16,984 nt of DNA from an uncultured Mycoplasmatota bacterium (GTDB lineage: Bacteria; Bacillota_I; Bacilli_A; RF39; UBA660). Positions 6,772 to 13,804 of this stretch are shown here, piece by piece (the stretch's first letter is position 1; each line of letters starts with the position of its first letter). Below the pieces are notes generated by a model that saw nothing but the letters and a program-made list of their open reading frames with translations, searched no databases and was not told where the DNA came from. The position numbers and the translations under genes were made by a program. The DNA is taken from NCBI GenBank assembly GCA_947645535.1, contig CANSDD010000026.1, forward strand, positions 1-16,984. Reading direction: 5' to 3'.

Positions 6772-9096
6772 ATGAAAATATTGACGCCTAATAATTATAA
6801 AGAGAAAAATGAAAATGCAACATTAAAAGATTATGTATCATATTTAGAAACAAAGCAAAGGGAAATCGAAACGTCTTTATCATTTGCAAAGTCTATGTTG
6901 CTTAGTGAATCCGCTATAGAAAATATTAAAAATCAAATGAAAATAATTCTAAGAATGATAGAAAATGTAGAACAATATATGGGAAACATTGTTTTGCATT
7001 CTATTGATGACCTATCATTAGAGGAACTAAAGTCATATTTTAAAGATGACTACAAACATCTTTTAGAACAAATTGAAGAAGTAAAACAAAAAAGAAATCA
7101 AATTGAAGAACAAAGAGTTAGTTTAACTGTTAAAATTGAAGAAACTTTGATAAAAGAAGGTAGAGCAAAAAAATTTTATGAAAGTGAAGATACTGCATTA
7201 TTTTTTGCTCTTAAAAAAGATGCTAATTTCCCTAAAAGAATTTTAGAAAATTTGTTATCAGATGATTTACCACAATCTTTAGAAAAAGATATAGAATTTG
7301 CTTTATTGATGGAGTGTGAAATACAAAATATTTCTTCTAATGCAGAAACAATCACTAAAATAGCCGCTGAAATTGCACAGTTATTACAAAACTCTCGAGA
7401 AGTTGCTCTCTATTCAGAAGAGGCAAAATGGGAATTAGTGGGGAAGCTTCTTTGTGAAGAAAGTGCATTTTATCAATTGCTAGATAATCGTTTTGATGTT
7501 ACAACTCCTAGTAATATTATAAAATATTTATTTCAAAAAATTACAATGATGAATACTAAGTTTTATACTGATTTACCATTTAAAATTCAAAAGAAATTAG
7601 AAAGAGAGCGTTTTTCTGGAGATACATATCAAATGCTTTTTGATACATATCAAGCATTTCAAAATGGAGAAGAGGTTACTTTACTAGAGGGGCAAATGAA
7701 AAATAATTTAGAAACTGAAAAAAAAGAAATAGAAGCAATGTTAGAACAATTGGAACAAGAAAAGATAGAATTAGAAAAAACAATGTCTAATAAAGATGCG
7801 GCGAAAGAGGCATTAAAACAAAAAATTAAGGCTTTGATAGGGGAAGAGGCAAATTTCATGTTAGAAACCTTAAAAACAATAGCAGTAATTGAAAAAGATG
7901 AACAAGATTTAATAGAAAAAATAAAAAATGCACTTTCTAAACTGGCTGTAAAATATGAACAGTTAGAAAAATCCCAAGCAATTTTGCAAAATCCAGATTA
8001 TGACAATTTCTTTTGCGCAGAAGAAAGACATAATAGATATCGTATTATACATGGATTGGCTGGAGTAAATGCTACAGAGGAAGTAATAAATCCATTTTTA
8101 AAAACAGAAATAAGAAGATTAATACAATATGAAACGATGATTGATTTGGAAAATGAATTAGATTCCTATTATGCAACTTTAAGAAGCTTGAAAGAACATT
8201 CTAATTTTATTACAAGAAAAGGAAAAAAGTATAAAGAAAAAATAGAAAAATTGAATTCAGCATATCAAAAAGCCATAAAAACAACTTTTCGTGCCCTTGA
8301 AATACAAGATTTATTTCGCATTTGTGCTCCAATAATTAGTCCAGAATCAACAAGAGGTAATGTGATTTGTATCAAACCAAATTTTGTGAAAATTCCTAGT
8401 AGTTTTGATAAAATGAATGGAATGGGAAGAATACAATCATTTTGGAATATATTGTCTGGGATTCCTGAAAGCGTGCAAACTGACATTTTAAGAAAATATC
8501 CAAAATATGCTAGTTGGGAAGACTATGCAAGACATTTAATGAAAGAGCAAAGTCTATTAACAGACTTATTGTTCACATTTTCAAAAGATGAAGAAGAATA
8601 TTATCACTTTGCTTCTGACTCTTTTGAAAGATCACAATTATTAGTAGTACAAAATCAAATAATTGATATTGTTGTTCTTACTTATGAAGCATATAAAGAA
8701 GCTAGAATAGAGCTTGAACCCAGAAAATATGGTGGAAGTTGTGACTATGAAAAGAAAGCAGAATTATATTCTCTTTTAGGTAGTCATACTACTATTAGCA
8801 AAAGTGCAGTAAAAACACTGATAGAAAATATAGAAAAAGATATTGTAGAATTAGAAAATTATTTATTAGAACATAAAGACTTTTGTGATGAAAAAGGTAT
8901 AGAGCTTCCTCCTATCAATGAACATAGAGAATTAGAAAGGGTAGAAACTAATTTTGACTCTATGATTCAAAGCTTAGATATAGAAGGAATAGATACACTA
9001 AGTAAAGCAAAAGCTTATAAAGAATTTTTACAAGAATTAAGTAGCTTTACACTATCATCAGAGGAAATAAAACGATTTTATTTGGCAAAAAAATAA
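6772..9096 (+). CDS. Large helical/coiled-coil protein of unknown function
   Basis: I do not recognise this 774-residue protein. It is rich in Glu and Lys, with no signal peptide and no membrane segment, so it is probably cytoplasmic. Residues about 15-130 are helical with heptad-like spacing (LEQIEEVKQKRNQIEEQ). Residues about 300-402 are a clear coiled coil (KKEIEAMLEQLEQEKIELEK). About 410-640 is more mixed and globular, with most of the aromatics, Pro and Gly (PIISPESTRGNVICIKPNF, KYPKYASWEDYARHL). About 660-774 is again helical and charged. No ATPase P-loop, nuclease or DNA-binding motif is visible. ATG 6772 is preferred because CGGAG at 6759-6763 lies 8 bases before it; ATG 6766 is only 2 bases away and would add two residues. 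The gene stands alone between its own promoter and terminator. A structural, scaffold or SMC-like role is conceivable but unsupported. Confidence 0.85.
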   Translation: MKILTPNNYKEKNENATLKDYVSYLETKQREIETSLSFAKSMLLSESAIENIKNQMKIILRMIENVEQYMGNIVLHSIDDLSLEELKSYFKDDYKHLLEQIEEVKQKRNQIEEQRVSLTVKIEETLIKEGRAKKFYESEDTALFFALKKDANFPKRILENLLSDDLPQSLEKDIEFALLMECEIQNISSNAETITKIAAEIAQLLQNSREVALYSEEAKWELVGKLLCEESAFYQLLDNRFDVTTPSNIIKYLFQKITMMNTKFYTDLPFKIQKKLERERFSGDTYQMLFDTYQAFQNGEEVTLLEGQMKNNLETEKKEIEAMLEQLEQEKIELEKTMSNKDAAKEALKQKIKALIGEEANFMLETLKTIAVIEKDEQDLIEKIKNALSKLAVKYEQLEKSQAILQNPDYDNFFCAEERHNRYRIIHGLAGVNATEEVINPFLKTEIRRLIQYETMIDLENELDSYYATLRSLKEHSNFITRKGKKYKEKIEKLNSAYQKAIKTTFRALEIQDLFRICAPIISPESTRGNVICIKPNFVKIPSSFDKMNGMGRIQSFWNILSGIPESVQTDILRKYPKYASWEDYARHLMKEQSLLTDLLFTFSKDEEEYYHFASDSFERSQLLVVQNQIIDIVVLTYEAYKEARIELEPRKYGGSCDYEKKAELYSLLGSHTTISKSAVKTLIENIEKDIVELENYLLEHKDFCDEKGIELPPINEHRELERVETNFDSMIQSLDIEGIDTLSKAKAYKEFLQELSSFTLSSEEIKRFYLAKK

Positions 9097-9109
9097 ATTA
9101 AAAAATATT

Positions 9110-9154
9110 ACAAATAGAATTTTATATTTGAGTATAAAGTTTTATTTGTTTTTT
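9110..9154 (+). terminator. Terminator of the orphan coiled-coil gene
   Basis: A fully paired 17-bp stem (9110-9126 with 9133-9149, two G-U pairs) closes the loop TTTGAG, with a six-T tract at 9149-9154. It starts 13 bases after the stop codon. The A-rich upstream flank could let it act in both directions. Confidence 0.85.
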
Positions 9155-9202
9155 GTATCATTTTTTAAGTTTATATTATTGAATTAAGATGAAATGAAAA
9201 GC

Positions 9203-9231
9203 TAGTCTTTTTCTTTTCTTTTTGATATAAT
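9203..9231 (+). promoter_or_regulatory. Probable promoter very close to the lspA start
   Basis: A perfect TATAAT (9226-9231) follows a pyrimidine-rich stretch much like the spacer of the promoter at 5032-5060. The -35 at 17 bases (TAGTCT, 9203-9208) is poor. Transcription would start near 9238, inside or next to the SD AAGGTGA (9237-9243), giving a leader of only about ten bases before ATG 9248. Confidence 0.5.
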
Positions 9232-9247
9232 GAATGAAGGTGATTTT

Positions 9248-9727
9248 ATGAAAAAAAAGATTTTAATTATTTCAGTTGTTTGCTTTTTAATAGACCAATT
9301 GTTTAAAAGTTTATTAGATAAAATTTTTTATTTAGGACAAACAATAACTATAATTCCATCTTTTTTTTCAATTACATATGTTAGAAATGAAGGAGCTGCT
9401 TGGAGTTTACTTGCAGGTAATCAAATATTTTTAATTATCATCTCTATTCTTGCGGTTTTTGCTCTTTATTTCTTTTTTATCAAAGAAAAAAATTTGAACA
9501 TATTAGAGATAATTAGTTATGGATTATTATATGGTGGAATATTTGGAAATTTAATTGACAGAATGTTTAGAGGATATGTTATAGATTTTTTTGATTTTAC
9601 TTTATTTGGATATCATTTTCCAGTATTTAATATTGCGGATATTTGTATTGTAATAGGTGTATTTTTTGTTGTTTTATCTCTATGGAAAGGAGAGAAACAT
9701 GAAGAAGTTAGAAGTAATAATAAATAA
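9248..9727 (+). CDS. lspA: Lipoprotein signal peptidase (signal peptidase II)
   Basis: LspA cuts the signal peptide from prolipoproteins after the lipobox cysteine has been acylated. The 159-residue product has four hydrophobic membrane segments, the conserved RNEGAAWS block, GNLIDR with Asp104 and FNIADI with Asp131. These correspond in position to the two catalytic aspartates of the B. subtilis enzyme. I chose ATG 9248, which has AAGGTGA five bases before it and starts MKKK ahead of the first membrane segment. The in-frame ATG at 9230 overlaps the -10 box, so it cannot lie on a transcript from that promoter. The last 29 bases overlap rluD, a common Bacillota pairing. Its likely substrates include the lipoproteins encoded at 5921 and 13024. 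Confidence 0.96.
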   Translation: MKKKILIISVVCFLIDQLFKSLLDKIFYLGQTITIIPSFFSITYVRNEGAAWSLLAGNQIFLIIISILAVFALYFFFIKEKNLNILEIISYGLLYGGIFGNLIDRMFRGYVIDFFDFTLFGYHFPVFNIADICIVIGVFFVVLSLWKGEKHEEVRSNNK

Positions 9728-10604
9728 AAAAAGAATTGATCAATATCTTATGGAAGAACTAGATTTGAGTAGAAGCAAAATTCAAAAGATGATTAGTCAA
9801 AATTTAGTTTTATTAAATGGTAGTCCAGTGAAAAATAGTACTTCTGTAAAAATGGGAGATATATTAGAAGTAGGAGAATTAGAAGAGGAAGAAATGAATG
9901 CAGTAGCAGAAAATATTCCACTTGATATTGTTTATGAAGATGAAGATATTATTGTTGTAAATAAACCAAATGGGATGGTTGTCCATCCTGCAATAGGAAA
10001 TACACATGGTACATTAGTCAATGCTCTCTTATATCATTCAAAGGAATTAAGTAATCTAAATGGTGAATTTCGTCCTGGTATTGTACACCGAATTGATGCA
10101 TTTACAACAGGATTACTTGTAGTAGCCAAAAATAATAAAGCACATGAACATTTGGCCAGACAATTAGAAGAGAAAAGTACACATAGAAAATATATAGCTT
10201 TGGTTTGGGGAGTTATTCCTCATGATACTGGTACAATTGATGCACCTATTGGAAGAGATACATCTGACAGAAAGAAAATGGCGGTAGTCGCAAATGGAAA
10301 ACATTCTGTTACTCACTTTAAAGTGATAGAACGTTTTTCAAAAGCAACGTTAATTGAACTAGAACTAGAAACTGGTAGAACACATCAGATACGTGTACAT
10401 ATGAATTATATAGGATATCCTGTTGTAAATGATCCAGTTTATGGAAAAAGAAAAATAATAGATGATAGTGGGCAATGTCTACATGCTAAAGAACTAGGAT
10501 TTATTCATCCCAGTACGCAAGAATATATGAAATTTTCTTCAGAATTAGCAGAATGTTTTATACATGTCTTGGAAGTAATTAAAGATTCAGAAAATAAATA
10601 CTGA
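9699..10604 (+). CDS. rluD: RluA/RluD-family 23S rRNA pseudouridine synthase
   Basis: This enzyme isomerises uridines to pseudouridine in large-subunit rRNA. The 301 residues comprise an N-terminal S4 RNA-binding domain (about 1-70, with RIDQYL and SRSKIQKMI) and the RluA-type catalytic domain: NKPNGMVVHPA, GIVHRIDAFTTGLLVVAKN with catalytic Asp133, RKYIALVWG, and GRTHQIRVHM. The usual HRLDKDTSG is HRIDAFTTG here, with Ala-Phe replacing Lys-Asp after the catalytic Asp; this is uncommon but keeps the essential residues. I chose ATG 9699 because AAAGGAGAG precedes it; an in-frame ATG at 9657 adds 14 residues that are only lspA sequence in another frame. The assignment to RluD rather than another RluA paralogue is by family and by the lspA linkage. 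The 3' end overlaps the convergent TspO gene by 26 bp. Confidence 0.93.
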   Translation: MKKLEVIINKKRIDQYLMEELDLSRSKIQKMISQNLVLLNGSPVKNSTSVKMGDILEVGELEEEEMNAVAENIPLDIVYEDEDIIVVNKPNGMVVHPAIGNTHGTLVNALLYHSKELSNLNGEFRPGIVHRIDAFTTGLLVVAKNNKAHEHLARQLEEKSTHRKYIALVWGVIPHDTGTIDAPIGRDTSDRKKMAVVANGKHSVTHFKVIERFSKATLIELELETGRTHQIRVHMNYIGYPVVNDPVYGKRKIIDDSGQCLHAKELGFIHPSTQEYMKFSSELAECFIHVLEVIKDSENKY

Positions 10605-11031
10605 TACTAAGAATTACTGCAAAAAGATTCCAAAAAAGATAAGGAAGTAGAAATTTTGAGCTTTTTTCATTTAAACTTTTTGTTTCATAATAAAGAAATA
10701 GTGTACTAATTGACACAATTACTGTATCAACGAAACTAAAAAATAAAGAATGAAAATGAAAAAATAAAATTGTATAAAGTTGATTAGCAATGTAATTGGT
10801 AATTAAAATGTTTCTATATTCTTTATTTTCCTTCATTCCATAACTTTTGATAATCATATAAATGCTTATGGTAATGAGTATATATAATATAGGCCATACA
10901 ATTCCAAAAATAATTGGTTTTGGAGCCAAAAAAGGTAAATTTAGAGATTGATAAAAGGATTTATCAATTCCAAATAAGCTACTAATAAACCAAGGTAAAA
11001 GAATAATAAAAAATAATAATATTTTTTTCAT
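10579..11031 (-). CDS. TspO/MBR-family membrane protein
   Basis: The 150-residue product is a five-helix membrane protein of the tryptophan-rich sensory protein / peripheral benzodiazepine receptor family, whose members bind porphyrins or related tetrapyrroles. Visible family signatures are LNLPFLAPKPIIFGIVWPILYILI near the first loop, the NYIANQLYTILFF segment, and PYLFWNLFAVILSISIYFLN at the end. Several Trp positions of the family are Phe, Leu or Tyr here, as in many low-GC Gram-positive members, so ligand binding is uncertain. The SD AGGAGG lies just upstream of the start on the minus strand. It is the only minus-strand gene in the window. It converges on rluD (26-bp overlap) and diverges from the rhomboid gene across 103 bases. 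No promoter could be fixed with confidence. Confidence 0.85.
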   Translation of the reverse strand: MKKILLFFIILLPWFISSLFGIDKSFYQSLNLPFLAPKPIIFGIVWPILYILITISIYMIIKSYGMKENKEYRNILITNYIANQLYTILFFHFHSLFFSFVDTVIVSISTLFLYYETKSLNEKSSKFLLPYLFWNLFAVILSISIYFLNL

Positions 11032-11081
11032 AGAGTCCTCCTATGGATAGTTTATGAAAAAAAACTTATGATATTCTAATT

Positions 11082-11109
11082 TTGACAAATCCATTGTATT
11101 TGGTATAAT
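11082..11109 (+). promoter_or_regulatory. Strong sigma-A promoter of the rhomboid-queH unit
   Basis: There is a perfect TTGACA (11082-11087), a 16-base spacer and a perfect TATAAT (11104-11109) with TGG in front (extended -10). The start is expected near 11116, so an in-frame ATG at 11108, which overlaps the -10, cannot begin the protein. Confidence 0.88.
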
Positions 11110-11134
11110 GATAAAAGCGACTGGAGGAGCGAAT

Positions 11135-12280
11135 ATGGAAGAAATAATTTTAAGTAAAAATGATGAATTAGTAATGCGTCTTTTGCATTACTTTATAACT
11201 GAAGAAGGATATAGTCCAATTATTTTACATGGTGCTCAAAATGAAATATGGTTAGAAAATTTAGATAGTGATTGTAAAATTGTTCGTATTGTATCTAATT
11301 ATATTCATAATGATGAACAATTGAATTTTGACTTATTTAAAACAAAACAGATTATGAAAAGAATAAAACGTAAAACATTTTCTTTTAAAATGAATGCACT
11401 TAGTATTTTCTTAAATTTAGGTGAAAATGTTCATTTAAATAAATTTCAAGCAAATGATTCTCCTGTATTACTTGCACAGGTAGAAAAAATAGAAGATTTA
11501 GAAAAATATGATGAAGTAAAGAATCGTTTTCCTAAAATATTTGAAGAAATAGATTTTAAAGAAAAAGGATTGGAACTTTTCTTAAAAATAACAGAAGATT
11601 TAAATAAAAAGAATCAAGAGGATACTGAAAAAATGGAAGATGTTTTTAAAATGAAAAAGCCAATTATTACGTATTTATTGATTGCTATTAACATGATTGT
11701 TTTTATTTTTGAAATGGCATATGGAATTGATACTGTAGCGGTATATGGAGCAAATATTGCTGATTTGATTAGACAAGGAGAAGTTTATAGATTACTTACA
11801 AGTGCATTTATACATGCTGGAATATTACATCTTCTTTGTAATATGTATTGTCTTTATGTAATAGGTCCACAGTTAGAAAGTTTCTTTGGAAAATTTAAAT
11901 TTTTATGTATTTATCTATTTAGTGCGATTGCTGGAAATTTGATGTCTATGCTATTTACTAATGGTGCTAGTGTAGGAGCATCAGGTGCAATTTTTGGCTT
12001 ATTTGGAGCTATGCTATATTTTGGATATCATTATCGTGTTTATTTAGGAAATGTTATGAAATCTCAATTGATTCCACTTATTTTACTAAATTTATTGTTT
12101 GGATTTATGGTAAGCGGAATAGATAATGCTGCTCATATTGGAGGTTTAATTGGTGGAACTCTTATTACCATTGCACTAGGAGTAAAATATCGTTCTAGTA
12201 ATTTTGAAAAAATCAATGGTTGGATTATTACAGGGCTATTTACAATCTTTATGGCATATATGGCTTTTGTAGGAATGTAA
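11135..12280 (+). CDS. Rhomboid-family intramembrane serine protease (GluP-like)
   Basis: Rhomboids cleave membrane proteins within or near the bilayer. This 381-residue protein has a soluble N-terminal domain (about 1-180) like that of B. subtilis GluP/YqgP, followed by the six- or seven-helix rhomboid core. The catalytic pair is present: Ser283 in GASGAIFG and His334 in AAHIGGLIGG. HAGILHLLCNMYCLYVIG supplies the family's conserved HxxxN region. No TPR repeats follow the core, unlike YqgP. ATG 11135 is set by GGAGGAG at 11123-11129. The gene is three bases ahead of queH, so the two probably share a transcript. The natural substrate is not evident from context. Confidence 0.94.
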   Translation: MEEIILSKNDELVMRLLHYFITEEGYSPIILHGAQNEIWLENLDSDCKIVRIVSNYIHNDEQLNFDLFKTKQIMKRIKRKTFSFKMNALSIFLNLGENVHLNKFQANDSPVLLAQVEKIEDLEKYDEVKNRFPKIFEEIDFKEKGLELFLKITEDLNKKNQEDTEKMEDVFKMKKPIITYLLIAINMIVFIFEMAYGIDTVAVYGANIADLIRQGEVYRLLTSAFIHAGILHLLCNMYCLYVIGPQLESFFGKFKFLCIYLFSAIAGNLMSMLFTNGASVGASGAIFGLFGAMLYFGYHYRVYLGNVMKSQLIPLILLNLLFGFMVSGIDNAAHIGGLIGGTLITIALGVKYRSSNFEKINGWIITGLFTIFMAYMAFVGM

Positions 12281-12283
12281 ATT

Positions 12284-12925
12284 ATGAATATCAATTATCA
12301 AAAAGAATTAGACAAAATAATAGAACAATTAAAAATAGCAGGAAAAATTCCAACACTATTACTCCATAGTTGTTGTGCTCCTTGTAGTAGTTATGTGCTT
12401 GAATATTTATCTGAATATTTTTCAATCACGATATTTTATTATAATCCTAATATCACAGATAGTGAAGAATACCAGAAAAGAGTAGAAGAGCAAAAGCGCT
12501 TAATATTTGAATTACCTGTTAAGAATGAAATTCATTTTTTTGAAGGAGATTATAATCCAAAGGAATTTTATACATTAACAAAAGGTTTAGAAGAAGAGCC
12601 TGAAGGTGGTGCTAGATGTATTAAGTGCTATTATAAAAGATTAGAAGAAACTGCAAAAATAGCTAAAAAATTAAATTTTGATTATTTTACAACAACATTA
12701 ACATTAAGTCCTTATAAAAAAAGTGATAAATTAAATCAAATTGGTAGTTTTTTAGAAGAAAAATATAAAGTTTCTTATTTACATTCTGATTTTAAAAAGA
12801 AAAATGGGTATAAGAAATCCATTGAATTATCTAAATTATATCATTTGTATAGACAAGATTATTGTGGATGTATTTATTCAAAAAGAGAAAAACAGAAAAA
12901 AGAAGTAGAAGTTGCTAGAAATTAG
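12284..12925 (+). CDS. queH: Epoxyqueuosine reductase QueH
   Basis: QueH (formerly DUF208) reduces epoxyqueuosine to queuosine at tRNA position 34 and replaces the unrelated QueG in many anaerobes. The 213-residue protein has the expected cysteines for its metal cluster and iron site: HSCCAPCS (C30, C31, C34), ARCIKC (C112, C115) and YCGC (C194, C196). It also has the FYYNPNI and TTLTLSPYKK blocks. It starts three bases after the rhomboid stop; the only SD candidate, AGGAATG, lies in the rhomboid end, so translation is likely coupled. No other queuosine genes are in the window, so the precursor route (synthesis or salvage) is not shown. The stop codon lies inside the stem of the terminator. 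Confidence 0.95.
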   Translation: MNINYQKELDKIIEQLKIAGKIPTLLLHSCCAPCSSYVLEYLSEYFSITIFYYNPNITDSEEYQKRVEEQKRLIFELPVKNEIHFFEGDYNPKEFYTLTKGLEEEPEGGARCIKCYYKRLEETAKIAKKLNFDYFTTTLTLSPYKKSDKLNQIGSFLEEKYKVSYLHSDFKKKNGYKKSIELSKLYHLYRQDYCGCIYSKREKQKKEVEVARN

Positions 12926-12952
12926 TTATTTAATTTTTTAGCAATTTTTTTT
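12912..12952 (+). terminator. Terminator overlapping the queH stop
   Basis: TTGCTAGAAATTA (12912-12924) pairs with TAATTTTTTAGCAA (12931-12944) around a six-base loop GTTATT, with eight T at 12945-12952. The TAG stop (12923-12925) is part of the hairpin. Confidence 0.82.
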
Positions 12953-12977
12953 GAAAATAGATTGGTAATGAAAAAGA

Positions 12978-13006
12978 TTGGTATTAAGATAAACATATGT
13001 TATAAT
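12978..13006 (+). promoter_or_regulatory. Sigma-A promoter of the unknown lipoprotein
   Basis: TTGGTA (12978-12983), a 17-base spacer and a perfect TATAAT (13001-13006) with TGT in front (extended -10). The leader to ATG 13024 is only about 11 bases, with a weak SD GGTGAT at 13013-13018. Confidence 0.75.
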
Positions 13007-13023
13007 TACAGTGGTGATTATGT

Positions 13024-13617
13024 ATGAAAAGAAAATTTATTTCATTACTATTAATTTTGTTATTATGTGGTTGTAGTGATAAAAGTAATAGATATGAAAA
13101 TTACCAACATTATGATATTAAAAAGTTTAAAGAAATTAATTCGCACACTTTCTATTCTGAAAAAGGAGAAGAAACTTATATTGTAGCAGATATTAGTCCA
13201 GAAATTGCAGAAGGAAGAGATAATGCAATCTTTTATAAAATAGGAGATAATGATTATATATTATTAGACGAATTTAGTGTAAACAGTTATTACTCAGATC
13301 TTACTAATCCAGAAAAATATACATATTTTGATTATGATAAATACTCTGGTGAAAAACGGTTATTTATTGTAAGAAATTCTGGTGCCACTTTATGGGAATA
13401 TAAATTTAATGAAGAAAAGTATGAAAAAATAGATTTGATGCATAGATTAGATAATACATCTATATCTTCTAACCCACAAAACTATGTTCTGTATTCTTCT
13501 ATTGAGAAAGTTGATTCAGATAATATATATTATAGAGGAAGTATACATAATACTGACCAAGTTGGTTTATTAGTTAAATGCTCATTATCTACTTATAAAT
13601 GTGAATTAAGTAAATAG
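13024..13617 (+). CDS. Lipoprotein of unknown function
   Basis: The 197-residue product starts with a lipoprotein signal: MKRK, a Leu/Ile-rich core and the lipobox LCGC with C17 as the anchored residue (Cys at -2 is slightly unusual). The mature part is rich in Tyr, Asp, Ser and Asn with many short beta-like stretches (TYIVADISPEIAEG, NYVLYSSIEKV, NIYYRGSIHN) and no cysteines until two near the end (KCSLSTYKCELSK). It suggests an extracellular beta-rich fold, perhaps a beta-propeller fragment, but I recognise no family. It is monocistronic, with its own promoter and terminator. ATG 13024 is used because an overlapping ATG at 13020 leads into a short wrong frame. Confidence 0.87.
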   Translation: MKRKFISLLLILLLCGCSDKSNRYENYQHYDIKKFKEINSHTFYSEKGEETYIVADISPEIAEGRDNAIFYKIGDNDYILLDEFSVNSYYSDLTNPEKYTYFDYDKYSGEKRLFIVRNSGATLWEYKFNEEKYEKIDLMHRLDNTSISSNPQNYVLYSSIEKVDSDNIYYRGSIHNTDQVGLLVKCSLSTYKCELSK

Positions 13618-13644
13618 AAAGTTCTTATAAAAAAAGAACTTTTT
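13618..13644 (+). terminator. Terminator of the unknown lipoprotein gene
   Basis: AAAGTTCTT (13618-13626) pairs perfectly with AAGAACTTT (13634-13642) around a seven-base A-rich loop, and the T run ends at 13644. It begins directly after the TAG. Confidence 0.82.
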
Positions 13645-13750
13645 AGTTGCATAAAATTTTAATGAATATGATGTTATAGTATTTTTCTAAACGATTTATT
13701 TTTTAAAAGTTTACTTTAATAATAAAATAATAAGAACACATTATAAGAAT

Positions 13751-13778
13751 TTGCCAATTTATAAAAACAATGTATACT
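13751..13778 (+). promoter_or_regulatory. Promoter of the DUF3419-like gene
   Basis: TTGCCA (13751-13756) and TATACT (13773-13778) are 16 bases apart. The start is expected near 13785, before the SD GGGGGG (13793-13798), so a TTG at 13751 in frame with the gene is promoter sequence and not a start codon. Confidence 0.6.
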
Positions 13779-13804
13779 ATATTCTAACAAATGGGGGGAA
13801 CGTT

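Noticed and set aside
7659..7859. Minus-strand ORF of 66 residues opposite the coiled-coil gene
   Set aside because: A mirror of Glu/Lys-rich coding sequence giving Ser/Phe-rich frames; no SD and no promoter.
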